64,000 nucleotides of DNA from Aphrocallistes beatrix (lineage: Eukaryota; Porifera; Hexactinellida; Sceptrulophora; Aphrocallistidae): contig OY725494.1 in assembly GCA_963281255.1 (NCBI GenBank), positions 1,625,934 through 1,689,933 of the forward strand, read 5' to 3'. The position numbers were made by a program, and so were the translations under genes. The notes under the pieces are model-generated. The model saw only the letters and a list, made by a program, of their open reading frames with translations. It was not told the DNA's origin and made no database searches. The stretch's first letter is position 1; each line of letters begins with the position of its first letter. Below, one piece after another: positions 11,468 to 23,366 of this stretch.

Positions 11468-12071
11468 CAGGGTTGAAACCGAATAGTTGATTATTCGGTT
11501 CGACCAAATATTATTTGCAAATAATTGATATTTGGTTTGTAACCAAATATCATTATTTGGTATTCGGTTGAGAACCAAATAATTTGGTCAACCGAATATT
11601 TGGTCAAACGAATAATTTGGTCAACCGAATATTTGGTCAACCGAATAATTTGGTCAACCGAATATTTGGTCAAACAAATAACTTGGATGCTTTCCCAATA
11701 CAATCACACGTTCTTACATGAGGTGGTCCGAACACAAATTAATATAACAGGCCTACTTATACTCGATTATATTTTAGTATAAATATTTATATACATAATA
11801 ATTTATGCAAAAATATAATCAAGTATTATTTGGTTAACCAAATGATTCGGTAGACCAAATATTCGGTTGACCAAATTATTTGGTTGACCAAATATTCGGT
11901 TGACCAAATTATTCGGTTTGACCATTATTCGGTTAACCAAATTATGGTCAGACCAAATAATTTGGTTAACCGAATAATGGTCAAACCGAATCCATTATTC
12001 GGTTAACCAAATTAATTGGTCTGACCATTATTCGGTTAAAATGGTATTTGGTTGAAGTGGTTTCAACCTTG
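11468..12071. mobile_element. hAT-type MITE made of GGTCAACCGAAT-like repeats
   Basis: Ends CAGGGTTGAAACC and GGTTTCAACCTTG match 12 of 13 and are flanked by ATATATAT on both sides, consistent with the 8-bp target duplication of hAT elements. The interior is an array of the palindromic words GGTCAACCGAAT, GGTTAACCAAAT and TTATTCGGTT, so both strands read alike. Small ORFs through it are repeat translations. Confidence 0.75.
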
Positions 12072-12564
12072 ATATATATATATGTAACGAATTGATTGAA
12101 GAAGCTGCCGGGTGCAGAAATCTGATTTTTGGCATGTGGGAGTATTTGCCAATGGCTCCACTAAGTTCTGAGTTCAGACTAAAATGTCTACTCATCATAT
12201 AATTATGACGTCAGTTTCACCTTTTTATAATTCGAAATTTCAGTCTTTCGGCTATAACTCAGCCATTTTAGGTGATAGAAGGCTGAAATTTTAATTGAAT
12301 ATGTATATTAATATTATCCACATATGATACAACTACCATCCCAATATAATTACTTATCACTCTGTTATGACGTCATCATTACCCATCAAAAATTGACAAA
12401 TTTGTTGATTTTTCGAGTGATATCGATTTTAGCAGCAAGACAGACGTATTTAGAGATGTTAGCCCCTTATTATTAATCGATGTGACTTCAGGTGCCCTTA
12501 GGGCGCCTCTGGCGGACACTTTGTGTCCGCCATCCGCGCAGCGCAATCAAGCGAATTGCGCTTG
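12072..12564 (+). mobile_element. Hel-A Helitron copy
   Basis: TA tract, GTAACGAATTGATTGAAG, full body with TGACGTCA motifs, hairpin and 3' end TTGCGCTTG^T. Confidence 0.8.
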
Positions 12565-12634
12565 TAATTTACTATTTCACTCAATATATAGATAATTCTA
12601 TTAATATTTAGCTAATTTGTATGCTTGAAAACAA

Positions 12635-12900
12635 TCTTATATATTAAATACTAGGATATTTTTGTATGTGTTTGTCCGAATTGATTGAAGAATTGGGAAG
12701 TTGTAGAGAAATGAAATTTGGTATGTAGGTGTCAAATGATATGACTACGATTAAGTTCTAAACGAAATTTTTCGCATCTTTTCTATACAATACTATGCAA
12801 GGCTTACTCTCACAATAGAAATCACTGTACGACACTATTGTATGCTGTCATTGTTTTTAATACTTCAAAACAATAACTTATATAAATGTCTCAATTATAT
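12635..12900 (+). mobile_element. Hel-B Helitron-like family, 5' part
   Basis: Begins A^TCTTATATATTAAATAC and then matches 46345 onward (GATATGACTACGAT, CACAATAGAAATCA, GTACGACA). The 3' half is missing. Confidence 0.6.
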
Positions 12901-13067
12901 CATAGTGTGAGCAATAAAAAAGGTTATGTCATAGCCTACTATACATATGGCCTACCAGTAAAAAAACCATGGATATTTCAGAAGTCATATCTAATAGTAC
13001 ATTTCAACAATGTGGTTATCATTTGTATTAATTAATTGACATTTGACAAAAGTGGTAAATTACATAA

Positions 13068-16000
13068 TCAGGAAGTTCTATGTTTCTTTGCACTCTTAAT
13101 ATCACTGTCTATAGTAGTTGGATGTGTTAGTTTCTTAAGTTTTCGAGTAGTTTCCTTTTGTCTTGATTGGGAAATGACCATATAATTGAAATTTTTGACC
13201 TTGTTTGCTATTATGCAGTTTGATCTGATGGTTAAAATTCGTTTAAGATAATCCCACCCAAAAAGATTGCAATTGGGACATTTGTTTCTCCAATGTTCGC
13301 ACTGAGCATCTTCTAGCGAAATGATAGAAAGTTCTAAAAGTGTTTTTTTGGGCGCTCCACTAGCAAATCTAATAAGCAGATCATTATCCTGCTCAATAAG
13401 TCTGAATATCTTCCAAACTAGTACCACAGCATCTAGAACAATATCAGAGTAGCGGTATCAAGAGAAATATCTGACAAACCAAAGATCACATTTGAGTAAA
13501 TATCAATATCACTTGAAGTATCGGTAGTAGTATCATCAGTTGTCGCAGAAAAGGAGCTTATAAAGTCGGACAGAGTTAAGTCATTTGACTGTCGGTAGAA
13601 AATATATTTAGGATAGTAGAGACCTTGAGTCGTCGTTCACTCTCGAGAATTTGACAATAGGAAATGTGGTAGTTGGCTCCCGACATCATTCTGTATAAAC
13701 TAAAATGATGTTCTAATGCGTCTGTTTGCAAAAAGTAAGTCAAGAAGTAAGTAAATCCACGTTCCTTTGTAAGATAGTTAACTATCCTTGGTAACGCAAG
13801 AAATGAGTGTTTGATACTAGTAAAAGTCTGAGCACTAAGTTTCACATCTTTTCCGGGAAGTGATTTCCATTTGTCTAGCCAGTCTACAATTTTAGCTAAA
13901 AAGCCAAAACGAAAGTCATTGTAGTAAAATTGTTCAGAAATATCATCATTAAGGCGGATATTCTTGTTGGGCCTGTTAACATTAAAATCTTCCAAAGCTG
14001 GTTAATCGTATCGATAAATTCTGAAGTGTGTCTTGAACTCCTGAGTATGGGATAAATTCTGAACTTTGATAGCTGAACTGGTGGATTCGCAAAACATTCT
14101 CAGAGCAAGGCTAACATTTTGACGTTCGAAAGATGTCGGCCAGCAAGCCTTTGCGATTAATGTTGGAGCAAGTTTAGCACATTTATATTGTTCTTCCCTG
14201 TATAAAAGACGAATGTCCTCGAAAGAAGCGATGTTCACCTGTTGGAAATCCTCAAAGCTAGGATACTTGAGTATTCTGTCATGGTTCTTGACGTTAAGCC
14301 AGTTATTACGAATCGATTTTAGGACATGAACAAAATCAAAAATCAAAAACAAATTACGAGTGGAATCTACCGGATGTTGTACAACAGGCTGTAGTGTGTG
14401 ATCAGAAGAAAATAATTTGAAGAGATTTACGTTGAGAGGATAGGCATCGGTACTAATTACTTGAACTGAGAGGTTACATTGCTCGACATCACTTATCACT
14501 GATTGAATAGTGGGAAACAATTTCTGGGCAGAAGAACTGCCTAATGGTAAAAGCATAGGCGTCGTAACCCACCCGGTTACCCGGCAATTGCCGGGCGGCC
14601 CAGAGTGAATGCCGGGTACTACCCGGTCTAATGCTCGGTACTACCCGGTAAATGACCGGGTACTACACAGTAAAAAGCTTAGTGCTATTATGTACTGGTA
14701 ATTGGCTGTTACTAATTCCTCATGTAGATCAAGGGTTCACGGCCCATTTGGCTGATGGTAACGCTGGATCAGCTGAAGATACGGCCCGATTAACTGACTG
14801 AACGGCCCTGGATTATTGTGGCCGGGCAGTCCAAGGGTAGGAAATAAAGTTTACGACGCCTATGGGTAAAAGTCGAACTATTGTAGACCATTTTCTGAAA
14901 AGGCTAGATACCATTATGGAGAAGACTGTCTTTGTCGGGTCATTCGGATCTAAAGAACCACCAACAATTTTTCCAGCTTTGTATGTAAGATCTGATTTCA
15001 CATGTATCTCGTCCATTTGTAAAATTACATTCTTCTCTTGAGGGGTGAAATTTGATGTTGCTTGCTTGAGATATGTCGTGAAGTTATCGTCAAGCCCAAA
15101 TGAAGAATACAGCATTTGTATTGTATTGAAATGTGGTAGAGCCAAACATTCTAGAGACTGTAGGAAATTATAACATGTTGAAGAAATGAGGTGAGCCTTG
15201 AGCGCTATAATTTGAGTGATAGTATTATATCTTCGCCTAGTCTTCTGAACACATAAATTTCGGAGCTGACAAAGTGTAAATTGAAGCGAAGGAAGAAGAT
15301 GAATATCATTGGATTTATCATCAAACTCTTCCTGTGAATGATCTTCAAGATGGGATACTGCATTCTGAATATTAGTGATAGCTTCAGCGATCATATCCTT
15401 AGGCTGGGAAATCTTTGTAGAAGAACAGGATATTGCTTCTACTAACTCTGTAAGTAGTGTTTCGATTTGTCTGACATCAGTTATGCAATTAATCCTTAAG
15501 GATATCTCTTTGGATTGAAAGTATCCACGTGCTGTCATCGTAGAATCGATGGTCAATGCGGCTTCGACCCTAATAATTCCTTCTGATTTAGATGGATAAA
15601 TGAAGTTTAGCATGTTGTCCTGTGACAACCACAGAAGCCAAGGATCCGGATAGCAAGAAGTTAATTTCTCCTTCAGATCAGAAAAACAATATACTTTAAA
15701 CTTTTTCGTTTCTATATCTTGTGTTTCGAGGCTAAGATTTCGAGCGGTGATAGATAAATCTTCTTCCTTAGATTCATGCGAAAACCGAGATGGTCCATTC
15801 GTAGAGGATAAATAGCTAGGACATCCAGGAAGTATTGAAGGTATAGCACCTTTAACTAAAATTGGCGTCTCTCGTTTGGTATACTTGATCTCCACGCCAT
15901 CATTTACTCGGATCGTATTTTCAATATCCCGTTCGTGGAAATGCATGGCACACACATAAAATACCTTGGGAGGATTACCATGCTCTCTGTGTAACGCATT

Positions 16001-16111
16001 AATCCAAGCCTGGCATAATTCTGGATCCTCTGGAGATTTAAAGACTGGTATATAAGGATCTTTGGGATAATAGTTGCTCTTACATCCAGGAGCCCAGCAT
16101 CTGTTTGGCAT
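13068..16111 (-). pseudogene. THAP-domain transposase (P-element/THAP9-like)
   Basis: The ATG at 16111 opens a THAP zinc finger in the first 85 or so residues: CWAPGC, then C and H in FYVCAMHF (C2CH spacing), the DNA-binding module of P-like transposases. About 340 residues later comes ILQMDEIHVKS, with the first catalytic Asp of the RNase H-like fold, then KIVGG. The frame is cut after IVRLLP by a 311-bp MITE (14864-14554) and resumes as LGSSSAQK at 14543. It stops at 14002, continues in another frame at 13995-13576, and the tail (CEHWRNKCPNC, LKKLTHP; 13427-13068) is again shifted with intervening stops. No terminal repeats were recognised. Confidence 0.8.
14554..14864. mobile_element. hAT-type MITE (CATAGGCGTCG family) inside the THAP transposase
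   Basis: Ends CATAGGCGTCGTAA and TTACGACGCCTATG, flanked by a perfect 8-bp duplication GGTAAAAG (14546-14553 and 14865-14872). Deleting the insert and one repeat rejoins IVRLLP to LGSSSAQK in frame. It is GC-rich (CCCGG, GCCGGG) against AT-rich surroundings. A near-identical copy lies at 52558-52852. Confidence 0.9.
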
Positions 16112-16715
16112 AATCTCGATATTAAGGCGAATAGTAAAGCTAAATAAAATTTCTAATGTGCAGGGAGAAATTAATAAGAATATTAAACAGGAATGATCAC
16201 ATGGGAAAGGAAATTGGGTAAGATGGGAACCAAAAGATAGAATATACACTATACTAAGTATAATCAGATATGCGAAATAATTACTACTTAATTAATTAAA
16301 AGAAATACTGAATGAATCGTAAAGACAATACTATTATATACTGTAGGGATTATGGTAATGTTATTAATTATTTGTAGTCATCTAAATTTGTAAACACTAT
16401 TTAAGGTTGGGTATTATTTAGTATAACTATTATTGTGAACCCATAATATGTAGCAGATAAAAATAGCATATTGTCGAATGAAATACTCAATAACTTATAG
16501 CTAATCCTTGGTCACAATTTTTCTTTGAGCTGTTGGGCCAGAGTATAGTAGGCTATGGTTATGTATATATTTTCACACATTTATACACATATTTTGAGCA
16601 TTTGACGAATTTTGAAAATTATGCTAGAGACTAGCTTCCAACGGTTGACATGGGGCTTTAAGGGGTGGAGATTTCAGATCGATAATATAAGTTTTTTGTT
16701 CCCTTTTATTTGCAA
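16112..16715. other. Upstream of the THAP gene; Hel-B middle fragment near its end
   Basis: AT-rich. From about 16600 it contains CTTCCAACGGTTGACATG, shared with Hel-B at 46690. No gene recognised. Confidence 0.45.
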
Positions 16716-17239
16716 CAAGCGCTTCGCTTGCTTGCGCTGCTCGGCTGGCGGACAATTTGTGTCCGCCTGAGGCGCCTGGGATCACATTGATTAATTAAAA
16801 GTGGGACAACATCTCTAAATACGTCTGTCCTACTGTTATAATCGATATCGCGCGAAAAAATACAAAATTTGTCAATTTTTAAACTTTTGATGCGTAATGA
16901 TGGCGTCATAACAAAGTGATGAGTCATCATTTTGATAGTAGCATCAATTGTGAGGTATATTAATATACACATTCTGTTAAAATTTCAGCCTTCTATCACC
17001 TAAAATGGCTGAGTTATGGTCAAAAAACTGAAATTTCTAATTATTAAAAAGGTGACAATGACGTCATAACTCCATGATGAGTCGACATTTTCGTCTGAGC
17101 TCGGAACTTAGTGGAGCCATTTCCAAAAATGAGCTTTCTGGGCTTGGCAGTTTCTTCAACCAATTCGTCACAGGTATATATATATATATATAGTATATAC
17201 ACAAACAAACAAACATTAATTGTGTTTTAATAGTAAGGA
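16716..17239 (-). mobile_element. Hel-A Helitron, complete copy, minus strand
   Basis: The 5' end TCCTTACTATTAAAACAC is at 17239 and the 3' end GAAGCGCTTG at 16716, with hairpin stem and TGACGTCA motifs between. T follows the 3' end, as in the other copies. Confidence 0.85.
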
Positions 17240-17254
17240 TAGATATAGTACTAT

Positions 17255-17482
17255 AAAGTAAACAAATTTTAAAAATAGGCTAGAGACTTGCTTCCAACGG
17301 TTCACATGGTGTTTTCAGGGCTGTAAATATAGAATTATTTATTAGATATGGTTTACAATATCTATAAATTAAACAAACTCCTAAAATAGGCTAGATTGAG
17401 TAACTCCAGGTCCCCGCAGGGCAACTCAGCTGACACGAAGTGTCCGCAAGCCATCGCAACGCAAGTAAGCGAAGTGCGTTTG
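17255..17482 (+). mobile_element. Hel-B Helitron-like family, 3' part
   Basis: Matches the right half of 46345-46902 (CTTCCAACGGTT, AGGCTAGAT, ACACGAAGTGTCCGC) and ends GAAGTGCGTTTG^T. Confidence 0.55.
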
Positions 17483-18242
17483 TTATTCATTCAGAGGGCG
17501 TTTAATTGGGGTCCATATGAAGTAATGACTTCGGCCTTTAATTAATCCATGGTTCAAAGTAGTGGTATGGCCTTATATAACGCAAGTCACGACTGCATAT
17601 AATTGTATGATTGTAATAATAATTATTAGATAGAACAGCACTGGAAGTACGTCTCTTACAATCTCGAAGCGCTTACAAAATGGTATAGTTAAAACAATGT
17701 GAGAATTACTATAAATTGACAAGTGCTGTCAAAATTAGCAACAATTATACAATTCACGGTCATTGATTGAAAGTCTGGATTTAGTATCATTCATTGCATA
17801 GAAGATAAGATATCAATCAAAAGTTGAATATAGTAATAGTCTCAGAGGGTATAATATGTTGTGGCAGTAGATATCATATTTTTGGACCATAGGAAGAGAA
17901 AATCTGGTCGCCCTATTTTTTTAATCTAGACCATGTAATCCAACTTGGCGATTATAAATTCATGAATTAGTCATTCTGTTGTTCAGAAAGTTGAAGTTAG
18001 TGACTTGAAAATATGCCTGGAACCTGTGGAGAGGGTTTAAATTTAGAGGAGAAATAAAAGAATTCGGTTTGTCAGGGTTGCATTTAAACATATTTTGTAT
18101 ATCATTAGCTTTAAATACTCCTCGAGGTTTATACGAGAGCCCCTCAACACTCAGGGTGTGGCATCTGTACCAAAGTGTAGATTTTAAATTTCGCTTTTGG
18201 AAATGATGATATGTCAAATTTTATGAGCTATACTTGAATTCA
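17483..18242. other. Spacer without a recognisable gene
   Basis: AT-rich DNA. An 85-codon minus-strand frame (18217-17960) has no recognised motif, and no supporting splice sites were identified. Confidence 0.4.
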
Positions 18243-18675
18243 ATAGCGATTCGCTTGCTTTCGCTGTGCGGCTGGCGGACACAAAGTGTCCGCCAGAGGC
18301 GCCTTTTGGGCACCAAGGCTCACATTGATTAATTATATGATAGCTAACATACTAAATACGTATTTCCTACTGTTATAATCGATGTCACTTGAAAAATCAC
18401 GAAATTAGTCAATTTTTACAAATTTTTATGAATAATGATGACGTCACAACAGTGATGAGTCATCAATTTTTGATGATCATTTTTGAGATATCTTAATATA
18501 CACATTCTCTAAAAATTTCAAATGGTGACAATGACTTCATTATTGCATGATGAGTCGACATTTTCGTTTGAGGGCAGAACTTAGTGGAGCCAGTCTACTA
18601 GACTCCCACATGCCAAAAATCAGCTTTCTGTGCCTGGCAGTCTCTTCAATTAATTCGTAATATATATATATATTA
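18243..18675 (-). mobile_element. Hel-A Helitron copy, minus strand, internally shortened
   Basis: Hairpin stem GGCGGACAC near 18272-18292, TGACGTCA, then CAATTAATTCGTAATATATAT at its 5' side. The 5' terminus is missing where the next repeat begins. Confidence 0.7.
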
Positions 18676-18676
18676 G

Positions 18677-19160
18677 GGTGCTCCAAAAATTTCGAAAGTT
18701 AAATATTTAGATGCACACTCTTCGAATAGTAGACATTGATCACCAAGTATGCACGGTAAATTTTCAAGCAATTAGGAGATAATTTAATGGTCGCGCAAAG
18801 TAGGCTCCTCCTGGCGCAGATTTATAATGGGATATGTCCGGTTTGAGGCTTAAAGTTGTAAAAGACGTACTTCTGATATTCAAATATACAAGTAACTGTA
18901 TTTTTTGTGATATTTGGGGGTGGTTTTATATCAGCTAATAATACATTTCAATAACCTAAAAGCTATCAGTTCGGAGATATTGGTGAAAACATTTGCGACC
19001 CTTAATAATTTAAATGACGAAGACTGATCGCAACTGTTTTCATCAATATCTCCGAACTGGTAGCTTTTAGGTTATTAAAATGTATTATTAGCTGATATAA
19101 AACCACCCCCAAATATCACAAAAATACAGTTACTTGTATATTTGAATATCATTGAATATC
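18677..19160. repeat. Foldback repeat
   Basis: Arms 18870-18990 and 19030-19155 are inverted copies (left GTTTTATATCAGCTAATAAT; right begins with its complement ATTATTAGCTGATATAAAAC), with a centre near 19010. Starts TTAGGGTGCTCCAAAAATTT. No ORF. Confidence 0.7.
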
Positions 19161-19195
19161 ATAAATTTCTGTTAAGGGTGCAGATACATCGTCGT

Positions 19196-19346
19196 CATAG
19201 GCGTAACTCTGGTAGGCAGGGGTAGCGTGCCACCCAGACCTAAATGTTATGTTGACTTGGGGTGGCATGCCACATTAGTTTGATATATGTTTACAAATCT
19301 TGCCACCCCAGCTAACCGTGAAAAAAACAAAATAGTTACGCCTATG
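19196..19346. mobile_element. 151-bp hAT-type MITE
   Basis: Ends CATAGGCGTAACT / AGTTACGCCTATG with a perfect 8-bp duplication ATCGTCGT (19188-19195, 19347-19354). Shares the CATAGGCGT start with the MITEs at 14554, 52558 and 53797 but has a different interior. Confidence 0.9.
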
Positions 19347-19525
19347 ATCGTCGTTAAACGACTATTCTTCCCTACCCAATTCACATTGAACATTTTCTAA
19401 ACACCATTAACGAATTTCAAGAACTCAACAGTTTAGTTCTGGTCTATGTACACTGTTCTTATCCATGATATAAGCTAACAGTCCGGCTGAAGTTGACTAA
19501 TGGAAATTCTTAAGGGCCAAAATTA

Positions 19526-19582
19526 CATTTCGCCTTTCCAACCTGACAACCAGCAGGCTTGTCAGATTGGAAAGGCGAAATG
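19526..19582. repeat. Hairpin with 24-bp stem
   Basis: CATTTCGCCTTTCCAA... pairs with ...TTGGAAAGGCGAAATG with one internal mismatch and a 9-nt loop. Two direct copies of ATTAATTTGGAGCACGTTTA follow at about 19590-19650. Confidence 0.7.
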
Positions 19583-19654
19583 TCCCGATGTTAATTTGGA
19601 GCACGTTTAGATAATTCCGATATTAATTTGGAGCACGTTTAGATAAATTGCACT

Positions 19655-20966
19655 TATCCGAATTAAAAAAAAGGTACTTATGCCCACGTTTTTGTAGTAA
19701 CGAGGATTGCATTTACTAAATTTGGGGGCAATACTTTTTCTTAGTCTTTTAAATTCAGTCAATTGTTTCTACCCAACTTGAGTATGTATATGTATGATTC
19801 TAGAATAATTAACTACATTACTTAAGAAATCACTCACCCGGGGTTTTGTTGATCTGGTAGTATTCACACGTCATGGAATGGCTCAATACCATTTTCACGA
19901 AGAGCACCATCTTTGGGAAATTGAAAAACTTCATGTAGTGTTCCACTCCTCTGTAATTAGAAGTCGAGTCAGGCGCGAGACAAGACATCTCGTCCAAATA
20001 ATGATTTATGCAATTAGTGTTGTCAAGTGAGGTATTATAAATGAGTAATAGAAATAATATGCAGCCCGAAAACAATACATTATTGTAATACACTAGTGTT
20101 GTATGTGAAGTAAATATAAATATTGTGGTTACATAATATTTTCAAAATGAATATTTAAACAATCATGAATTCATAATATGAGATAATTATATAGTTGATA
20201 ATAGCATTTATTTAATTAGCGGTTTTAGGATTGGAGTATTTAACCAATCCATGGTACCAATTTTTGGGTCAGTGCCATTGCCTTAGTATATAGAATGATA
20301 TGGTACATCGTATATGATATACTAATCTTACTCGTTAAATAATCACTATCAAAATTCTAGAACAATTTTCGAAATTCGTTACTCAGGATAATTTCCTGGA
20401 TCCCTCAAGACTTGCTAAATAATAAGGAACATAAAATTACTCAATAATTCTATGAACTATATTACAATAATGGAAATTATTATAGACTAGTTAAAAGTTC
20501 AAAATCCCAGGATCATATTTCATTTCCCTGGATAATCCAAGGATCCCTGGAGGGTTGGTAAGTATGATTTCGATTTCTTGCTTTGAACCATGGCTTACTA
20601 AATATATTTAGTAAGCCATGTTTGAACTTAAGAATGTGTATTAAAATATAAACATATTTCAATTTTTAAAAGCGCAAAATGCAATACGTCATACTTATAA
20701 AATAATTTCTAATAAATAATGGCACTATATTTACAATTTTTATAAATATAGAAGAGTAAAAAAAACATGCACTTTATGAGTCCTTAAATTTGTGAGTGAT
20801 TAATTACGTTAAATTCTCCTAAATTGTGTAATCCGAATGCGTAGAATTCAAATATATACTATCTCTTACATTTCAGGAACATTGGACTCAGCAATAAGTA
20901 CAATTTAGTATTGTTTAAATACGTGTAGAGTAAGCATATATCATTCGAAATGAATTAGACACACAT
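19655..20966. other. Region downstream of the alanine aminotransferase gene
   Basis: AT-rich. It holds a perfect 32-bp palindrome at 20589-20620 (CATGGCTTACTAAATA and its complement) and a weak coding frame at 20093-19840 that ends in a good donor (CCGG/GTGAGT) but lacks a start ATG. No gene could be supported. A minus-strand AATAAA is at 20214-20209, about 750 bp past the stop. Confidence 0.45.
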
Positions 20967-21575
20967 TCAAGAAAAAGTTTTATTTAAATCTTCATGGAAT
21001 TTACTAAATTTTTCCAAACAATAAGAGAGTTTGTCCTCAGAAGGTAATATTGTAACTCGAAAATGCCAGGTGCCGTCTTTCTGACCAAACCCACTTCCTG
21101 GAACAGTTACAATTCCAGTTTTTTCTAATAGTAACATACAATAATATACATCCGGAGTTTGAAGATGTTTAATTTTATTTTCTCTAGCTTCTTCAACAAA
21201 CCTCTTGGGCAAAATAACCTGAGGAAATGCATACATAGAGCCTTGGATTTCATTAACAATTATACCTTGAATAACATGGAGTTTTTGATATATTAACTGA
21301 GCTCTTTTTTTTAGAGAATTCAATATAGCATTCTTTTCCTTTAAAAACAGATCATAAGATGGTTCATGTAGCTTCGGAGGATTGACATAGGTGCTCATTA
21401 ATAATTGTCCTGCAATATTAGGACATAACATAGAAGATAACAATTTCGTAAGTTCATATTTAGTGTCTTTATCAATGCCAATAAGATCAGCGTATCCACC
21501 ACGAAATCCGCATTCTCCCATATATCCTTTCGACAAAGAATGAAAACTTATAATTTGAAGTCCAGGGAAGTCGAT
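20967..21575 (-). CDS. GPT: Alanine aminotransferase, exon 2 (C-terminal 202 residues)
   Basis: Acceptor TTTTTAG/ATCGAC at 21577-21576 opens in phase 0 and follows exon 1 exactly. The PLP-binding lysine is in FHSLSKGYMGECGFRGGY, the motif that carries the internal aldimine in this family; PGSGFGQKDGTWHFRVTIL follows near the end. The exon ends at TGA 20967. With exon 1 the product is 496 residues, the usual length of animal cytosolic ALT. The enzyme exchanges amino groups between alanine and 2-oxoglutarate, linking glycolysis and nitrogen metabolism. No frameshift or internal stop. Confidence 0.95.
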   Translation of the reverse strand: MDFPGLQIISFHSLSKGYMGECGFRGGYADLIGIDKDTKYELTKLLSSMLCPNIAGQLLMSTYVNPPKLHEPSYDLFLKEKNAILNSLKKRAQLIYQKLHVIQGIIVNEIQGSMYAFPQVILPKRFVEEARENKIKHLQTPDVYYCMLLLEKTGIVTVPGSGFGQKDGTWHFRVTILPSEDKLSYCLEKFSKFHEDLNKTFS

Positions 21576-21577
21576 CT

Positions 21578-22418
21578 AAAAATACATAAATCCTAAACTA
21601 AAAGTCAGAGAAATAATACGATGATGGACGCCATAGTTCTAAAGTAAATTGTTGATGACAATTTCAGATAGCAAGAATTTAATTAACTTACGCTGCCTGG
21701 ACAAAAGTATTTGAACACCACAATCATTTGCGTCATAAATAGTTCTAAACTGGTCTATTCATCGAGTTAGATCCATTCAAACTATGAAAGCTATTGCATA
21801 TCTGATATATCAAATTCTTAATCTAGTACATATCCGAGTTACTCAATTTAGCATTAATAATTTTTATGGGGAAATGTTATCACATATGTTACAACAAAAA
21901 GTATGAAGAGCATACTCCTTAGAAGTATGGAGAGCACGCTCCTTAGAGTTACAAAGAACAACTTCTCAAAAATACGGAGGGCATAATAAATTATTATTAA
22001 TTTACTTTTTGAAGCGCTGTGAGCGCACTTAGAAAATAGGAAATGCGAGCTATTCAATCAAATTAACTACGTATTTCATTTCAGGTTATTTAGATCTCAT
22101 TCTTATATTCTATCAGGGAATTAACATGATTAAAAATAGCGGCGCTTCTAGGGATGTCTGGATTAATTATGCTGACATATCCGCACAATAATAGTACATT
22201 TTTGTTATGAGTTTCGTAAATAGTCTAGATGTATTTCAGCAAGTGTGAACAACCACCCTAGATTAGTATGTTATTCAATTTAAGTCTGCCCTTAGAACTA
22301 TTAGTTTGAATCATAAAATTGCTATTCTTGTCAGTTAATTTACATAAATGATTAATGTATACGTAGTGTTTACAACCCTTAGTTCTTAGTTCATGTAAAT
22401 ACGATCCGTTTTATTTTC
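21578..22418. other. Intron sequence, no element recognised
   Basis: AT-rich DNA with an ORF-like stretch (22057-21854) that has no recognised motif. A short repeat of GGAGAGCACGCTCCTTAGA-like words lies at 21900-21960. Confidence 0.4.
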
Positions 22419-22673
22419 TTGAATTTTGGTTTAGCTATTTCGCGAGTGACGAAATCTAACGCGAGTCAACACCTGCAGAATGCTCTAGAATTGTTCTCCA
22501 AAGTCCCAGGAGAAGCTATAGGGGCAAATTTCACTTGGAACAGGCAAGTAAGTGTCTTCAGAGAAACTTTTAAGGAGTTCGCATCGAAACACAAAGAGGC
22601 TGTGTGTCAGGTCTTGGTATCTTCAGTTCACCGCTCGGGGAAAGTAAACGAAACCTTGACCAAACCTGATTAG
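22419..22673 (+). pseudogene. Orphan exon related to the N-terminal domain of the Ulp1/PHD protein
   Basis: An open frame follows a good acceptor (TTTGGTTTAG/CT) and ends at TGA 22673. Its product shares the pattern L-x-x-x-L-x-x-F-x-x-V-x-G, then W, then SVFR, then H-x-x-x-V with exon 1 of the Ulp1/PHD gene at 10389-10083 (compare QVSVFRETFKEF with GLSVFRNSLFTDL). This suggests a second, decayed copy of the same transposon gene, or a wider family using this domain. No neighbouring exons were recognised. The function of the domain is unknown. Confidence 0.45.
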
Positions 22674-22970
22674 GATAGAAATGATCTATGGTTACATTCT
22701 GAAGGATATCTTTATAAACTAAGTGTTCCTATTTATTACAAACTGGTGGGTCTAGTCACGCAGCGATCTATCGGCAAGTTTTAATAATTTTCTGGAGTGC
22801 AGCTTTAGCCTAACGAATTGAAATTAATTCAAATCCTTAACAGATATTATTTTTTGTTTTACATCGGAAACGATTTTTCTGAGGGAATTCGACTCTCAAA
22901 CCGAACTGGTGGCTAAATAAATACTCTTTTACTAATGTCAGAAATTCCAATTCTGGTGTTTTAGTGGATA

Positions 22971-23366
22971 CAAGCGCGCTTCGCGCTTGCTTGCGCTGCG
23001 CGGCTGGCGGACACTTTGTGTCCGCCGGAGGCTCCCTTCGGTCGCCTGGAGGTGACATTGGTTAATTATAAGGGAGATAACATCTCTAAATATGTCCATC
23101 TTAGTGTTGAAAACGATTTCACTCGAATAATCAAAAAATGATGACTCATCACTCTGTTATGACGTCATCATGACGCATCACAAATTTTATAATTGACAAA
23201 TTTGGTGATTTTTCGAGTGAAATCGGTTTTAACACTAAGATGGACATATTTAGAGATGTTATCTCCCTTTTAATTAACCAATGTCACCTCCAGGCGACCG
23301 AAGGGAGCCTCTGGCGGACACAAAGTGTCCGCCAGCCGCGCAGCGCAAGCAAGCGAAGCGCGCTTG
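22971..23366. mobile_element. Inverted pair of Hel-A 3' ends
   Basis: 22971-23130 is a minus-strand Hel-A 3' part and 23131-23366 a plus-strand one, joined head to head, so both hairpins (GGCGGACAC stems) and both CGCGCTTG ends point outward. The junction lacks the 5' half of either copy. The small ORFs in opposite frames here arise from this symmetry. Confidence 0.8.

Noticed and set aside
11491-11782. Repetitive ORFs on both strands
   Set aside because: Translations of the palindromic MITE at 11468-12071.
19840-20093. Exon of a secreted protein (hydrophobic start, donor CCGG/GTGAGT)
   Set aside because: No initiating ATG in frame before the hydrophobic part and no partner exon found; kept only as a note.
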